DNA from: Mesorhizobium atlanticum
GTDB lineage: Bacteria; Pseudomonadota; Alphaproteobacteria; Rhizobiales; Rhizobiaceae
Assembly (NCBI RefSeq): GCF_003289965.1
Contig: NZ_QMBQ01000011.1
Location: forward strand, 62,001-126,000
Direction: 5' to 3'
DNA: 64,000 bases
The notes below the pieces were generated by a model that saw only the letters and a program-made list of their open reading frames with translations, did not search any database and was not told the origin of the DNA. Each line of letters opens with the position of its first letter. Position 1 is the first letter of the stretch. Shown here one piece after another: positions 44,705 through 52,205 of this stretch. The position numbers were made by a program, and so were the translations under genes.

Positions 44705-44881
44705 TCCCAGGCAGTTCGGCCGTCAGCGCTACGCTATCCTGCCGACCCAAAGATTGACCGGGGGAAACTCCTCGGACGCACTGGCCGTCAGGCCGGCCAA
44801 ACGCTGATACACTTCCTGTTGCATGCGCCGCATTTCCAGAAACGGATCGAATCTGACGCGGCCCAAATCCGATAAGAGCAT
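44691..44881 (-). pseudogene. Truncated, frameshifted Hsp20 N-terminal part
   Basis: From ATG 44881, behind an AAGGAGGAT ribosome site, the frame reads LLSDLGRVRFDPFLEMRR, MQQEVYQRLAGL and EEFPPVNLWVGR. It then shifts frame near 44745 and goes on as VALTAELPGIAPD before a stop at 44691. This is the start of a small heat-shock protein (FDPF..., FPPVNLW, TAELPG). Its remaining ~90 residues are missing, and the next hsp20 gene begins at once, so a deletion seems to have joined two tandem hsp20 genes. Confidence 0.75.
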
Positions 44882-45249
44882 GGCTATCCTCCTTCGCTTT
44901 ACGACCAGGCGGCGCAACGCGCGAAGCAAGAGTGCACCGGAAGCGAACTGGATCGAAGGCAATCGGGAGGCGGTTAGGCAGAGACCGAGCCGGCCAAGAG
45001 TTGACTCGCAAACGCGAGGAGAGAGGTTCGGCAAACGCCGGAACACATCCTCCGAGCGAGCGACATGAACCGAACTCGATCCATGACAGGACCGTTGTTC
45101 CCGTGCCAGGACCCGATAGCGGCATCAGGCAAAAAATGAGTTAGGGGCGTCTAAATTCCGTTTCAAGAGGTGATCTTTGAACGTTCCGCGATCTCCGACC
45201 GGGCCGCTTGTCTCTCTGGCCGAACCGTCTCGACCAAGAGGAGTCGCGC

Positions 45250-45280
45250 AAAAAACCCCGCCGGCCGAAGCCAGCGGGTG
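45250..45280 (-). terminator. Rho-independent terminator, minus strand
   Basis: Read on the minus strand, CCCGCTGGC and GCCGGCGGG form a 9-bp stem with one G-T pair and a TTCG tetraloop, then GTTTTTTG follows. It is a textbook terminator, but no convincing minus-strand gene lies just upstream (45281-45540). It may end an unannotated small RNA or be left from a lost gene. Confidence 0.75.
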
Positions 45281-46105
45281 AAGTGGGGTCTCGGCCCGGC
45301 ACGTGGGCCAAGAAAGTAATCATGGGCTCACAGCCGGCCGGGCGCGCCTACAAATGTTAAGAGCTCGCATGCTGCGGTCGCCCCGCTGTCTACACCGCCT
45401 AGAGTTCGGCAGCCCGCTGCCCGGATATATCGTTCTACACAATCCTCAATTGGTGGACTCGCGCGATTTATCGGCAGCTAGTGTGTTCCCCCGTCAGGCC
45501 AGAAGGAGGGCAATGCCTGCGGAATCCGGGAGGAAACCATGATTGCCAAAGAAGAAGACTACCGCACGAATAGAGCGGACTATCTGCTTGCCGCGAAGAA
45601 AGGTCGAGCGACCGCTGATGATGATCGCAATGAGTTACTGGCAAGGGAGATGTGCCAGAGGGACTGGCGCTTAGCAGCGTTGGCCGCAAATCCGTGTAAC
45701 AGCTTGCCGGAACCGAGGAAGCCAACACGCCCGGTTCTGTGACCCAGAGCGGAAATCGCCTCATGGTCGACCAGTGCAGGGACCTGGTCCCCGCCGGTCA
45801 GGCCCGGCCCATGGAGCCTACCCCGCTTCGCGCCGGGCCGCCTGGCTGCACAGCATTGGGATCGAGAATCGGTGGAATGTAACCAACCGTGATATTCATG
45901 CAGACTTGCTAATGTAACCTCTTCATCGGCCGACTCTCCCACGCCTGGGAGTCTGCTAGGCCCGGCGGTTCAACCCAACGCTACCCCAACAGATCGCCGA
46001 ACTGCCGGGCCAAAGGCGGAGGCGAGATGCGCGCTATTCACCGTTCTTTCACAATATTAGCGCAGGCTCACACAAGGTCATGCTAGTACAGCGTACATGC
46101 CTAAA
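45281..46105. other. Region with one possible small gene
   Basis: Apart from the small frame at 45539-45742 I see no gene in these ~800 bases. Short frames on both strands lack recognisable features. The stretch upstream of the minus-strand terminator (45281-45540) might encode a small RNA, but this cannot be shown from sequence. Confidence 0.35.
45539..45742 (+). CDS. Possible small hypothetical protein
   Basis: This is a 67-codon frame (MIAKEEDYRTNRADYLLAA, then KKGRATADDDRNELLAREM) with an excellent ribosome site, GGGAGGAAACC directly before ATG. The first 45 residues are charged and helical, while the end (PCNSLPEPRKPTRPVL) looks less natural and may be read-out. No family is recognised. 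The start signal is the main support. Confidence 0.4.
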   Translation: MIAKEEDYRTNRADYLLAAKKGRATADDDRNELLAREMCQRDWRLAALAANPCNSLPEPRKPTRPVL

Positions 46106-46145
46106 AGCCCTAGCGCCGATCCCCCTCAGCGCTGGGGCTTTTTAC
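46106..46145. terminator. Bidirectional terminator hairpin
   Basis: AGCCCTAGCGC (46106-46116) and GCGCTGGGGCT (46129-46139) form an 11-bp stem with one G-T pair. On the plus strand it is followed by TTTTTT, on the minus strand by TTTTAGG. The minus-strand stop codon of the frameshifted small gene falls in the loop, so it probably served that gene. Confidence 0.7.
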
Positions 46146-46331
46146 GTACGATCCATTCGACCATGTTCGGGTCAACGTAATCGTCGCCGGTCATGATGCG
46201 GACTAGCTTAGTCGCACGCGGTCGCCACTGGTCTTCGGGTGCGTGGTCCTCGTCCACCCGCGCTGGAACGCCGCGCGCATAACATCGAATTCGAAGTACG
46301 AGCCGCTATCCTTGGTCGGTTGCTTAGCCAT
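46126..46331 (-). pseudogene. Small frameshifted gene, unknown
   Basis: From ATG 46331 one frame reads AKQPTKDSGSYFEFDVMRAA then FQRG; another frame continues VDEDHAPEDQWRPRATKLVR and IMTGDDYVDPNMVEWIVRKK to a stop at 46126 lying inside a terminator hairpin. Together they would encode about 68 residues. Sense in both frames and the terminator at the end suggest a small real gene broken by an indel near 46260. I do not recognise the family. Confidence 0.4.
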
Positions 46332-46491
46332 GGGCCGCCAACGGTTTGCCATCCCGAATGTTCCATTGGCTCGCGATGTTTGACGGAAGCCCCCGTCACA
46401 AGGATTTTGAATTCGCCATGTTCCCCTCCCAGACGGGGGCGAAGACCATTCCCCGCGTGGGAGGAATTATACCGCACATCCCGTGAAATGG

Positions 46492-46530
46492 AAAAAGCCC
46501 GTCGCAGCTAATGAGCGTAAGCGACGGGCC
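46492..46530 (-). terminator. Rho-independent terminator with GCCCGTCGC stem (second copy)
   Basis: On the minus strand GCCCGTCGC (46529-46521) pairs with GCGACGGGC (46505-46497) around a 15-base loop, followed by TTTTTCC. The stem, the TT that opens the loop and the T-tract match the terminator at 22324-22360. The nearest upstream minus-strand gene is the small secreted protein at 46695, which already has its own hairpin. Confidence 0.7.
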
Positions 46531-46654
46531 TTCGTTAACTGGCTACACCCTGAAGGGACGATCTAATCGCCGCATCCTTTCTCATCGAGATGATGGGTGA
46601 ACCAACGCTGAATTGACAGGTTGCCGCTGCGGCTCCTTGGCTCTGGGATGGTAA

Positions 46655-46684
46655 CAGAAAGGCGGACCATGGTCCGCCTTTCTG
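46655..46684. terminator. Perfect palindrome after the small secreted protein gene
   Basis: CAGAAAGGCGGACC and GGTCCGCCTTTCTG form a continuous 15-bp inverted repeat with almost no loop, flanked by A and T runs on both sides. It lies 10 bases after the stop of the gene ending at 46695 and probably acts as a bidirectional terminator, although the T-run (TTTCTG) is short. Confidence 0.6.
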
Positions 46685-46694
46685 TCAGAACCAG

Positions 46695-46973
46695 TTAGCC
46701 ACCCATCTTCTTGGCCATAGCGCAGAAATCGGCATGCGCCTTGTTGAGCGTGGCGTCGCCGCAGTCTTTCAGCACCGCAGTTCGTTCGTCAGGTTTCATC
46801 GCCATCCAAGCCGTTTTGAAATCGGCTTCCGATCTCAGGGTCTTCATCCCGGCATCGGTGAAGAACGGCGACATCTTGGCCGGGTCATCGAGCGCAGACG
46901 TAGACCCAGCCATTGCTGCACCGCTGGTCATTGCGAGCGCAAGGGCGCCCATTGTGAACATCTTGATATTCAT
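46695..46973 (-). CDS. Small secreted protein, unknown function
   Basis: This is a 92-residue protein with a signal peptide (MNIKMFTMGALALAMTSGAA, cleavage near AMAG-STS) and a mature chain of about 68 helical residues (FFTDAGMKTLRSEADFKTAW, MKPDERTAVLKDCGDATLNK, ADFCAMAKKMGG). Two cysteines may pair. ATG 46973 follows GGAGG, so I prefer it to the GTG/ATG further upstream. I recognise only a rhizobial conserved hypothetical type. It stands alone, with its own terminator. Confidence 0.78.
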   Translation of the reverse strand: MNIKMFTMGALALAMTSGAAMAGSTSALDDPAKMSPFFTDAGMKTLRSEADFKTAWMAMKPDERTAVLKDCGDATLNKAHADFCAMAKKMGG

Positions 46974-47387
46974 CGGAACTACCTCCATGAGATAATTATC
47001 CTAGAAGGTAAACGTGCGCTTACCGAGAGTGGTTCCGAATGCCGCTTCAGGGTAATGACGGTGTCCTGCGCTATCGCGATCGGCCGTTCGGCAGTGCTTG
47101 TTTATCCCAGAAACTCTGAGCGAGGCATGCCTTCCAACGGCGGAAGCAAGAAGCCGCGCGCTAGAAGACGCGCTGGCTCTGGGAAGATCGTCAACATGCC
47201 TGAATAGCCCGGCCTGCTTATCTAGGTGACACAGGATTTGCAGGCCGGGCTATCAGCCAGGCTGGAGCTTATCCTCAGTGACCAACAGCCGATAGAGCAG
47301 TGGCAGCGCAGCCGAACCCAAGCCGATCCTACCAAGGCGAAGGGTAGAGCGATGCCCCAACGCACAGATGACGAGCGAAGTCTTCAT
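46974..47387. other. Intergenic region with an inverted repeat
   Basis: Between the small secreted protein and the ClC gene I see no firm gene. A 26-codon basic frame at 47130-47206 (MPSNGGSKKPRARRRAGSGK) ends inside an inverted repeat. Its role is unclear. Confidence 0.35.
47205..47252. repeat. 13-bp inverted repeat
   Basis: TAGCCCGGCCTGC (47205-47217) and GCAGGCCGGGCTA (47240-47252) are perfect inverted copies separated by 22 bases. There is no T-tract on either side, so it is not a standard terminator. It lies about 135 bases beyond the end of the ClC gene and could be the trace of a small mobile element or a transcript-end structure. Confidence 0.6.
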
Positions 47388-49193
47388 CTAGACCGCGCTG
47401 TCGCTGACGCTTTGTTGCGCCTTGCGCTTGGCGCCGAAGCTCAGCAAGGCGGTGCGATCGCGCTCCTCCGCCTGCTTTTTCGACCTTACCCGCATCATGT
47501 CTTTCCAGCCGATATAGCCGATGAGCCGTTCATCCTCGCGCGAGACCACCGGCAGATGCGAGACATTGGCGGTGAGCAGCTTGTCGGAAAGCGCTTCCAG
47601 ATATTCATCCGGATAAGCGAGCGTGATCTTGCCGCCGCCGAGCAGTTCGCCGAGCGTCGCCTTACGGTGCTTGCCCGCGCGCCGCCACCGCAGGATTGCC
47701 GGTGGATCGATGACGCCGAGCACATGCTCATTATCGTCGATCACCGGGAAGCTCGGATGCCGCGTGTCCGGCGCGGTCAGAAAGGTCGCCGCGCTATGCA
47801 GCGTCATCGTCGCCGGCACGCTCTCGACCTTGGTCGTCATCACATCGCGTACCCTGGTCAAGGCGAACGGATCGACGCGATATTCGCGCACGAGATGGTG
47901 CCCGCGCCGCGCCACCTTCTCGGTCAGGATCGAGCGCTTCATCAACAGCACGGTGACCGCGTGCGCGGTCGCGCAGGCCGCGATCAGTGGCACCAGCACA
48001 CGCGTGTCGCCGGTGAGTTCGGTGGCGAAGAAGGTCGCTGTCAGCGGCGCCCGCATGGTGCCGCCCATGGTCGCCGCCATCGCCAGCAGCGGCCAAAAGC
48101 CGGGGCTTGCCTCGGGCAGGATGCCCGAAAGCACTGTGCCCATCGCACCGCCCATGATGAGCAGCGGCGCCAGCACGCCGCCCGAGGTTCCGGATCCCAG
48201 CGCCACCGCCCAGATGACGGCCTTCACCACCAGAAGCAGCAGCGCGGCGGCGGCGACCGTGCGGCCGTCAAGCATGTTGGCGATGTTGTCGTAGCCGACA
48301 CCAAGCGCGTGCGGCTCCATCAGCCCACCGATGCCGACCACCAGGCCGCCGATCATCGGCCACCACATCCAGTGGATCGGCAGCTTCAAGAAAGCGTCCT
48401 CGCAGGCATAGACCAATTGCGTCAGCAGTCCTGAAAGCAGCCCGGCGGCGATGCCGACCACCACCCAGCCGCCGAGCCCCGCGATCGATGCCTCCATGGT
48501 GCCTGAGAACGGAAAGATCGGGCTCGGCATGTGCAGCAGGCTGCGCTCGACTTCCGCGACGATCGCGGCGACCGCGACCGGGATGAAGCTGCGCGGCGTC
48601 CACTCGAACAGGAGCAGCTCGACGGCAAGCATGATTGCCGCGATCGGCGTGCCGAAAACCGTCGTCATGCCGGCCGCCGCGCCCGCCACCAGCAGCGTCT
48701 TGCGCTCATTGTCGCTGACCGGCAGCATCTGCGCGATCAGCGAGCCGATGGCGCCGCCGGTCATGATGATCGGGCCTTCGGCGCCGAACGGTCCGCCAGA
48801 GCCGATCGAGATCGCCGACGACAATGGCTTCAGCACTGCCACCTTGGCGTCTAGACGCGAGCGCCCGAGAAGGATCGCCTCGATGGCCTCGGGAATGCCG
48901 TGGCCGCGGATCTTCTCGCTGCCGAAGCGTGCCATCAGGCCGATGATCAGCGCGCCGATCACCGGCACGAGCACCGCGGCGAGCCCAAGCGGTGAATTCT
49001 CGGGCTTAAGGTCGGCCAGCGAGAACTGGCCGAAATAGGCGATGTTGGTGGCAAGCCTGATGAGCTGCAGGAGCACAATGCCGGCGAACAGCCCGGCAAT
49101 CGCCACCACGACGGCAATGGCCGCGATGATCAGCACGCGCGGATCGGTGGTGAAGTCGCGAAGATGGCCGTTGCCGGCGTGAGCGGATTTCAT
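47388..49193 (-). CDS. clcA: ClC-family chloride channel/antiporter with CBS domains
   Basis: This is a 601-residue integral membrane protein with 10 or more membrane helices. Selectivity-filter motifs are visible: GSGGPFGAEGPIIMTGG (the GxEGP element with the gating glutamate), GHGIPEAIEAI, and GGVLAPLLIMGGAMG (GxFxP-like, with L for F). Two CBS domains occupy about residues 440-580 (RVRDVMTTKVESVPATM, HPSFPVIDDNEHVLGVIDP, VSREDERLIGYIGWKDMM). It exchanges chloride, and perhaps other anions, for protons; whether channel or exchanger is not clear. It is monocistronic and diverges from a MarR regulator. Confidence 0.92.
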   Translation of the reverse strand: MKSAHAGNGHLRDFTTDPRVLIIAAIAVVVAIAGLFAGIVLLQLIRLATNIAYFGQFSLADLKPENSPLGLAAVLVPVIGALIIGLMARFGSEKIRGHGIPEAIEAILLGRSRLDAKVAVLKPLSSAISIGSGGPFGAEGPIIMTGGAIGSLIAQMLPVSDNERKTLLVAGAAAGMTTVFGTPIAAIMLAVELLLFEWTPRSFIPVAVAAIVAEVERSLLHMPSPIFPFSGTMEASIAGLGGWVVVGIAAGLLSGLLTQLVYACEDAFLKLPIHWMWWPMIGGLVVGIGGLMEPHALGVGYDNIANMLDGRTVAAAALLLLVVKAVIWAVALGSGTSGGVLAPLLIMGGAMGTVLSGILPEASPGFWPLLAMAATMGGTMRAPLTATFFATELTGDTRVLVPLIAACATAHAVTVLLMKRSILTEKVARRGHHLVREYRVDPFALTRVRDVMTTKVESVPATMTLHSAATFLTAPDTRHPSFPVIDDNEHVLGVIDPPAILRWRRAGKHRKATLGELLGGGKITLAYPDEYLEALSDKLLTANVSHLPVVSREDERLIGYIGWKDMMRVRSKKQAEERDRTALLSFGAKRKAQQSVSDSAV

Positions 49194-49382
49194 TTTGGGG
49201 AGCCCGAGCTTTCTGGCGGCGCGAAGACCGACCGGTTTCGGCCAGCTTCATATCGTAACACGATATAATTCTTCAAGGTCGTTTTCGATCATCGATCCGC
49301 GTCATTTTGAACAACGATTGCGTCAGGCTCCGAACTTTGAAAAGAGTTTGAGCTTTGAGTGGAAAGAGCCATAAGTCGAAAA

Positions 49383-49814
49383 ATGACGTCTCCGGCGAAA
49401 CCACCCCCCGCCATCAGCCAGGCCGACTACCAGCGGCTGTCGCAGTTTCGTTATCTGATCCGCCGCTTTCTCGAATTCAGCCAGGTCCAGGCGAATGAGG
49501 CGGGCCTCACGCCGCGCCAGCACCAGGCGCTGCTGGCGATCAGGGGGTTTCCGGGCGGTGGACCGGTGGCGGTGGGCGATCTCGCCGAGCGGCTGCGCAT
49601 CCGCCACCACAGCGCGGTGGAACTGGTGAACCGCCTTGCCGAGGCAGGCCTGATTATACGCGATCAGGACAAGAGCGATCACCGGCGCGTTTTGCTGCAG
49701 CTCACCCCTCTGGCCGATGATCGCCTGGCCAAATTGTCGGCCGTGCATCTCGATGAGCTTTCGCGCATCGAGCCGATGCTGCGGCGTCTGCTCTCACGCC
49801 AGCAAGAACCCTAG
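49383..49814 (+). CDS. MarR-family transcriptional regulator
   Basis: This is a 143-residue winged-helix regulator: LTPRQHQALLAIRGFPGGGP, VGDLAERLRIRHHSAVELVN, RLAEAGLIIRDQDKSDHRRV, then LLQLTPLADDRLAKL. The recognition helix and the DxR-type wing (DKSDHRR) are intact. ATG 49383 is preferred; a GTG 8 codons upstream is possible. It diverges from the ClC gene with a 190-base gap, so it may repress that gene, its own gene, or both. Confidence 0.88.
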   Translation: MTSPAKPPPAISQADYQRLSQFRYLIRRFLEFSQVQANEAGLTPRQHQALLAIRGFPGGGPVAVGDLAERLRIRHHSAVELVNRLAEAGLIIRDQDKSDHRRVLLQLTPLADDRLAKLSAVHLDELSRIEPMLRRLLSRQQEP

Positions 49815-49928
49815 ACTAGCCCGGCATAAAAGGCTTCACGCACCTCGTAAAAATCACAAGTCAACCGCCCTTCGCCTCAGCCACTTAACGGTTGCGAATA
49901 AAACAAGGACGTACCTTTGAAGGGGGCC

Positions 49929-49978
49929 TAAGCCAAGCACCGCGCCGGACGATCAGGGAGGTCGCGCCACTTGGCTTA
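49929..49978. promoter_or_regulatory. 9-bp inverted repeat upstream of nasT
   Basis: TAAGCCAAG (49929-49937) and CTTGGCTTA (49970-49978) are perfect inverted copies 32 bases apart in the 245-base region upstream of nasT. It could fold in the mRNA or bind a regulator. There is no T-tract. The meaning is unknown. Confidence 0.4.
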
Positions 49979-50059
49979 CGTCAACGCGTCGCCGAGACTA
50001 CTCTATTCACTACTCCACCCCGCATTGCACAATTCCGGTCTGGCTGCACAATAGGGCGC

Positions 50060-50662
50060 ATGGCTGCCGGTTCGTTGACCATCCTTGTTATTGATGAAAA
50101 CCGCATCCGGGCCTCGATCATCGAGGCCGGATTGCGGGACGCAGGCCATCGCCATGTCACGGTGATCCATGACGTGGCCGGCATTGCCCGGCGCATCGGC
50201 GAGATCGAGCCGGATGTGATCGTCATCGACCTGGAAAATCCCAATCGCGACATGCTGGAGAACATGTTCCAGCTGTCGCGCGCCGTTAAGCGGCCGATCG
50301 CGATGTTCGTCGACCGCTCCGACCAAGCCTCGATCGAGGCGGCGGTCGATGCCGGCGTGTCCGCTTATGTGGTCGACGGGCTGAAGAAGGAACGCATCAA
50401 ACCGATCCTCGACATGGCCATCAGCCGCTTCAACGCCTTCTCGCGCATGGCGCGCGAATTGGAGGAGGCGCGCAGCGAGCTGGAGAACCGCAAAGTCATC
50501 GACCGGGCCAAGGGCATATTGATGAAGTCGCGGCGGTTGAGCGAGGAGGCTGCCTACACGCTTCTGCGCAAGACCGCCATGAACCAGAACCGCAAGATCG
50601 CCGATATCGCCCAGAGCCTGGTGACCGCAGCGGGGTTGCTGGATCCGCTGGAGGGCGAATGA
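50060..50662 (+). CDS. nasT: NasT, ANTAR-domain antiterminator for nitrate assimilation
   Basis: This is a 200-residue response-regulator-like protein. The receiver part (ILVIDENRIRASIIEAGLRDAG split, with the acceptor in IVIDLENPNRD) is followed by a helical linker and a C-terminal ANTAR RNA-binding domain (ENRKVIDRAKGILMKSRRLS, EEAAYTLLRKTAMNQNRKI). NasT binds paired hexaloop hairpins in nas leader mRNA and prevents termination. Just such a leader lies at 52095-52190. Its stop overlaps the nasS start (ATGA). The frame is open upstream to 49892, but ATG 50060 fits the receiver boundary. Confidence 0.93.
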   Translation: MAAGSLTILVIDENRIRASIIEAGLRDAGHRHVTVIHDVAGIARRIGEIEPDVIVIDLENPNRDMLENMFQLSRAVKRPIAMFVDRSDQASIEAAVDAGVSAYVVDGLKKERIKPILDMAISRFNAFSRMARELEEARSELENRKVIDRAKGILMKSRRLSEEAAYTLLRKTAMNQNRKIADIAQSLVTAAGLLDPLEGE

Positions 50663-51891
50663 GCATGACTGCCGCGCATCAGATCACCGCCGGCTTCATG
50701 CCGCTCTTCGACAGCGCCGTTCTCGTCGTGGCCGGTGAGATGGGCTTTGCCGCCCGAGAAGGCATCGAGCTCAAGCTGCAGCGCGAGACCTCCTGGGCCA
50801 ACATCCGCGACCGCATCGCCATCGGCCATTTCGATGTCGCGCACATGCTGGGCCCGATGCCGCTCGCCTGCAGCCTCGGGCTGACGCCGCTTGCCTCCGA
50901 CACCATCGTGCCGTTCTCGCTCGGGCTCGGCGGCAACTGCATCACCGTCTCAAACGCCGTTTGGGGCGGCATGACGGCCCGTGGCGCCGTGCCCGACCTC
51001 GATCCGGTGCGTGCCGGGGCGGCCCTCGGCGCGCTTGTGCGCGAGCGCTCGGCTGCCGGCCGCGAGCCGCTGCGTTTTGCGGTCGTGCATCCGCATTCCG
51101 GGCACAATTACGAACTGCGCTACTGGCTCGCCGCCTGTGGCATCGACCCCGATCGCGACATCGAGATCGTCATCGTGCCGCCGCCCTTCATGGCCGATGC
51201 GCTCTCCGCCGGCCGCATCGACGGCTATTGCGTCGGCGAGCCGTGGAACAGCGCCTCGGTCGCCGCCGGCACCGGCCGCATCGTCACCGTCAAGGCGCTG
51301 CTCTGGCGCAACAGCCCGGAAAAGGTGCTCGGCGTGCGCAAAGCCTGGGCGGAGGAGAACCCGGATGCGCTGGCGGCGCTGCTGAGAGCGCTACATAACT
51401 CCGCCCGCTGGTGCCAGGATCCGGCGAACCGCAGCGAGTTGGCCGCGCTGATGGCGAGGCCCGCCTTCCTCGGCCAGCCGGAGGCGATCCAGATGCCGGC
51501 GCTCACCGGACGGCTTCAACTGGGCGGTGGCGTCGAGCGAAGCGTCGGGGATTTCTTCCTGCCTTTCGACAAGGCGGCGAACTTCCCCTGGAAGAGCCAT
51601 GCGCTGTGGTTCTACACGCAGATGGTGCGCTGGGGGCAATTGCCGCACACGTCGCAAAACCTCGCCATCGCCCGCGACTGCTACCGGCCCGACCTTTACC
51701 GCTCAGCCTTGAAGCCGCTAGGCGTGGCGCTGCCGGGCGCCAATGCCAAGGTCGAGGGCGCGCTGAAGGTTGCGACGCCGGTCGGTTCGGCAGGGGCAAG
51801 CCTCGTGCTCGGCCCGGATGGATTTTTCGACGGCCAGATCTTCGATCCGGACCGGATCGACGCCTACATCGCCGGCCAGAAACGCGCCTGA
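50659..51891 (+). CDS. nasS: NasS, nitrate/nitrite sensor protein
   Basis: This is a 410-residue protein of the NrtA/CmpA periplasmic-binding fold (TAGFMPLFDSAVLVVAGEMG, TSWANIRDRIAIGHFDVAHM, FAVVHPHSGHNYELRYWLAA, IDGYCVGEPWNSASVAAGTG). It lacks a signal peptide, so it stays in the cytoplasm. This is the mark of NasS, which sequesters NasT and releases it when nitrate or nitrite binds. It is translationally coupled to nasT by an ATGA overlap. The absence of nrtB/nrtC permease and ATPase genes nearby supports the sensor over a transporter role. Confidence 0.9.
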   Translation: MSMTAAHQITAGFMPLFDSAVLVVAGEMGFAAREGIELKLQRETSWANIRDRIAIGHFDVAHMLGPMPLACSLGLTPLASDTIVPFSLGLGGNCITVSNAVWGGMTARGAVPDLDPVRAGAALGALVRERSAAGREPLRFAVVHPHSGHNYELRYWLAACGIDPDRDIEIVIVPPPFMADALSAGRIDGYCVGEPWNSASVAAGTGRIVTVKALLWRNSPEKVLGVRKAWAEENPDALAALLRALHNSARWCQDPANRSELAALMARPAFLGQPEAIQMPALTGRLQLGGGVERSVGDFFLPFDKAANFPWKSHALWFYTQMVRWGQLPHTSQNLAIARDCYRPDLYRSALKPLGVALPGANAKVEGALKVATPVGSAGASLVLGPDGFFDGQIFDPDRIDAYIAGQKRA

Positions 51892-51908
51892 TCATTTGCG
51901 CGCCATTC

Positions 51909-51923
51909 TTGTGCATTGCACAA
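51909..51923. promoter_or_regulatory. Perfect dyad upstream of the nas structural operon
   Basis: TTGTGCATTGCACAA is a perfect 7-bp dyad with a 1-bp centre, about 120 bases upstream of the sigma-54-like promoter, a usual distance for an enhancer-binding protein site. The TGCAC half-sites recall NtrC sites, but orientation and spacing differ from the classical NtrC consensus. Related TGCACAAT words occur twice just before nasT (about 50034 and 50045). Confidence 0.45.
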
Positions 51924-52042
51924 AATTTATGCGGCATGTTTGCGCTGCTGATCATTCTTTGACCGCGCCGCCGCACCGGTCGACCCCCGGCCGATTCTGC
52001 TATCCAATTGATTTTAAGTGAAATTCTGAGTTTTCGCAAAAC

Positions 52043-52058
52043 TGGCACGCTTCGTGCT
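52043..52058 (+). promoter_or_regulatory. Sigma-54-type promoter of the nas operon
   Basis: TGGCACGCTTCGTGCT matches the -24/-12 consensus TGGCAC-N5-TTGCW with the invariant GG and GC at the exact spacing; only the first T of TTGC is replaced by G. The expected transcript start is near 52069, so the leader would carry the complete hairpin and terminator region at 52095-52190. This implies RpoN/NtrC (nitrogen status) control in addition to NasT/NasS (nitrate) control. Confidence 0.75.
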
Positions 52059-52094
52059 TTGAAGTAACCGAGCCCTTCGCGGGGCAACAGAATG

Positions 52095-52190
52095 GGCGTC
52101 CAATGGCGGGCGCCACAGGCAAAGCTGCCGCTCAGGTCACCGCGCGATCCCGATGTACGGACGCGAGGGGGCCTGGACGGCAGCTTTTTT
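52095..52190 (+). promoter_or_regulatory. ANTAR-responsive leader RNA with terminator
   Basis: Hairpin P1 has a 7-bp stem (GGCGTCC 52095-52101 with GGGCGCC 52108-52114) and hexaloop AATGGC. Hairpin P2, three bases later, has a 3-bp stem (52118-52120 with 52127-52129) and hexaloop AAAGCT. Both loops have A at position 1 and G at position 4, the hallmark of ANTAR target RNAs. P2 overlaps the 5-prime arm AGCTGCCG (52123-52130) of a terminator whose 3-prime arm is CGGCAGCT (52178-52185), followed by TTTTTT. NasT binding P1-P2 should therefore prevent the terminator and turn on the operon. Confidence 0.82.
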
Positions 52191-52205
52191 CGTTTTGGAC
52201 CGGAG

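Noticed and set aside
45468..45764. Minus-strand frame of 98 codons upstream of the orphan terminator
   Set aside because: It is rich in S, P and L without structure, has no ribosome site, and lies antisense to a frame with a strong ribosome site.
47205..47252. Terminator for the ClC gene
   Set aside because: The inverted repeat has no T-tract and lies about 135 bases beyond the ClC stop.
50659..51891. Periplasmic nitrate-binding protein of an ABC transporter
   Set aside because: There is no signal peptide, it is coupled to nasT, and no nrtB/nrtC genes are nearby, so NasS is the better call.
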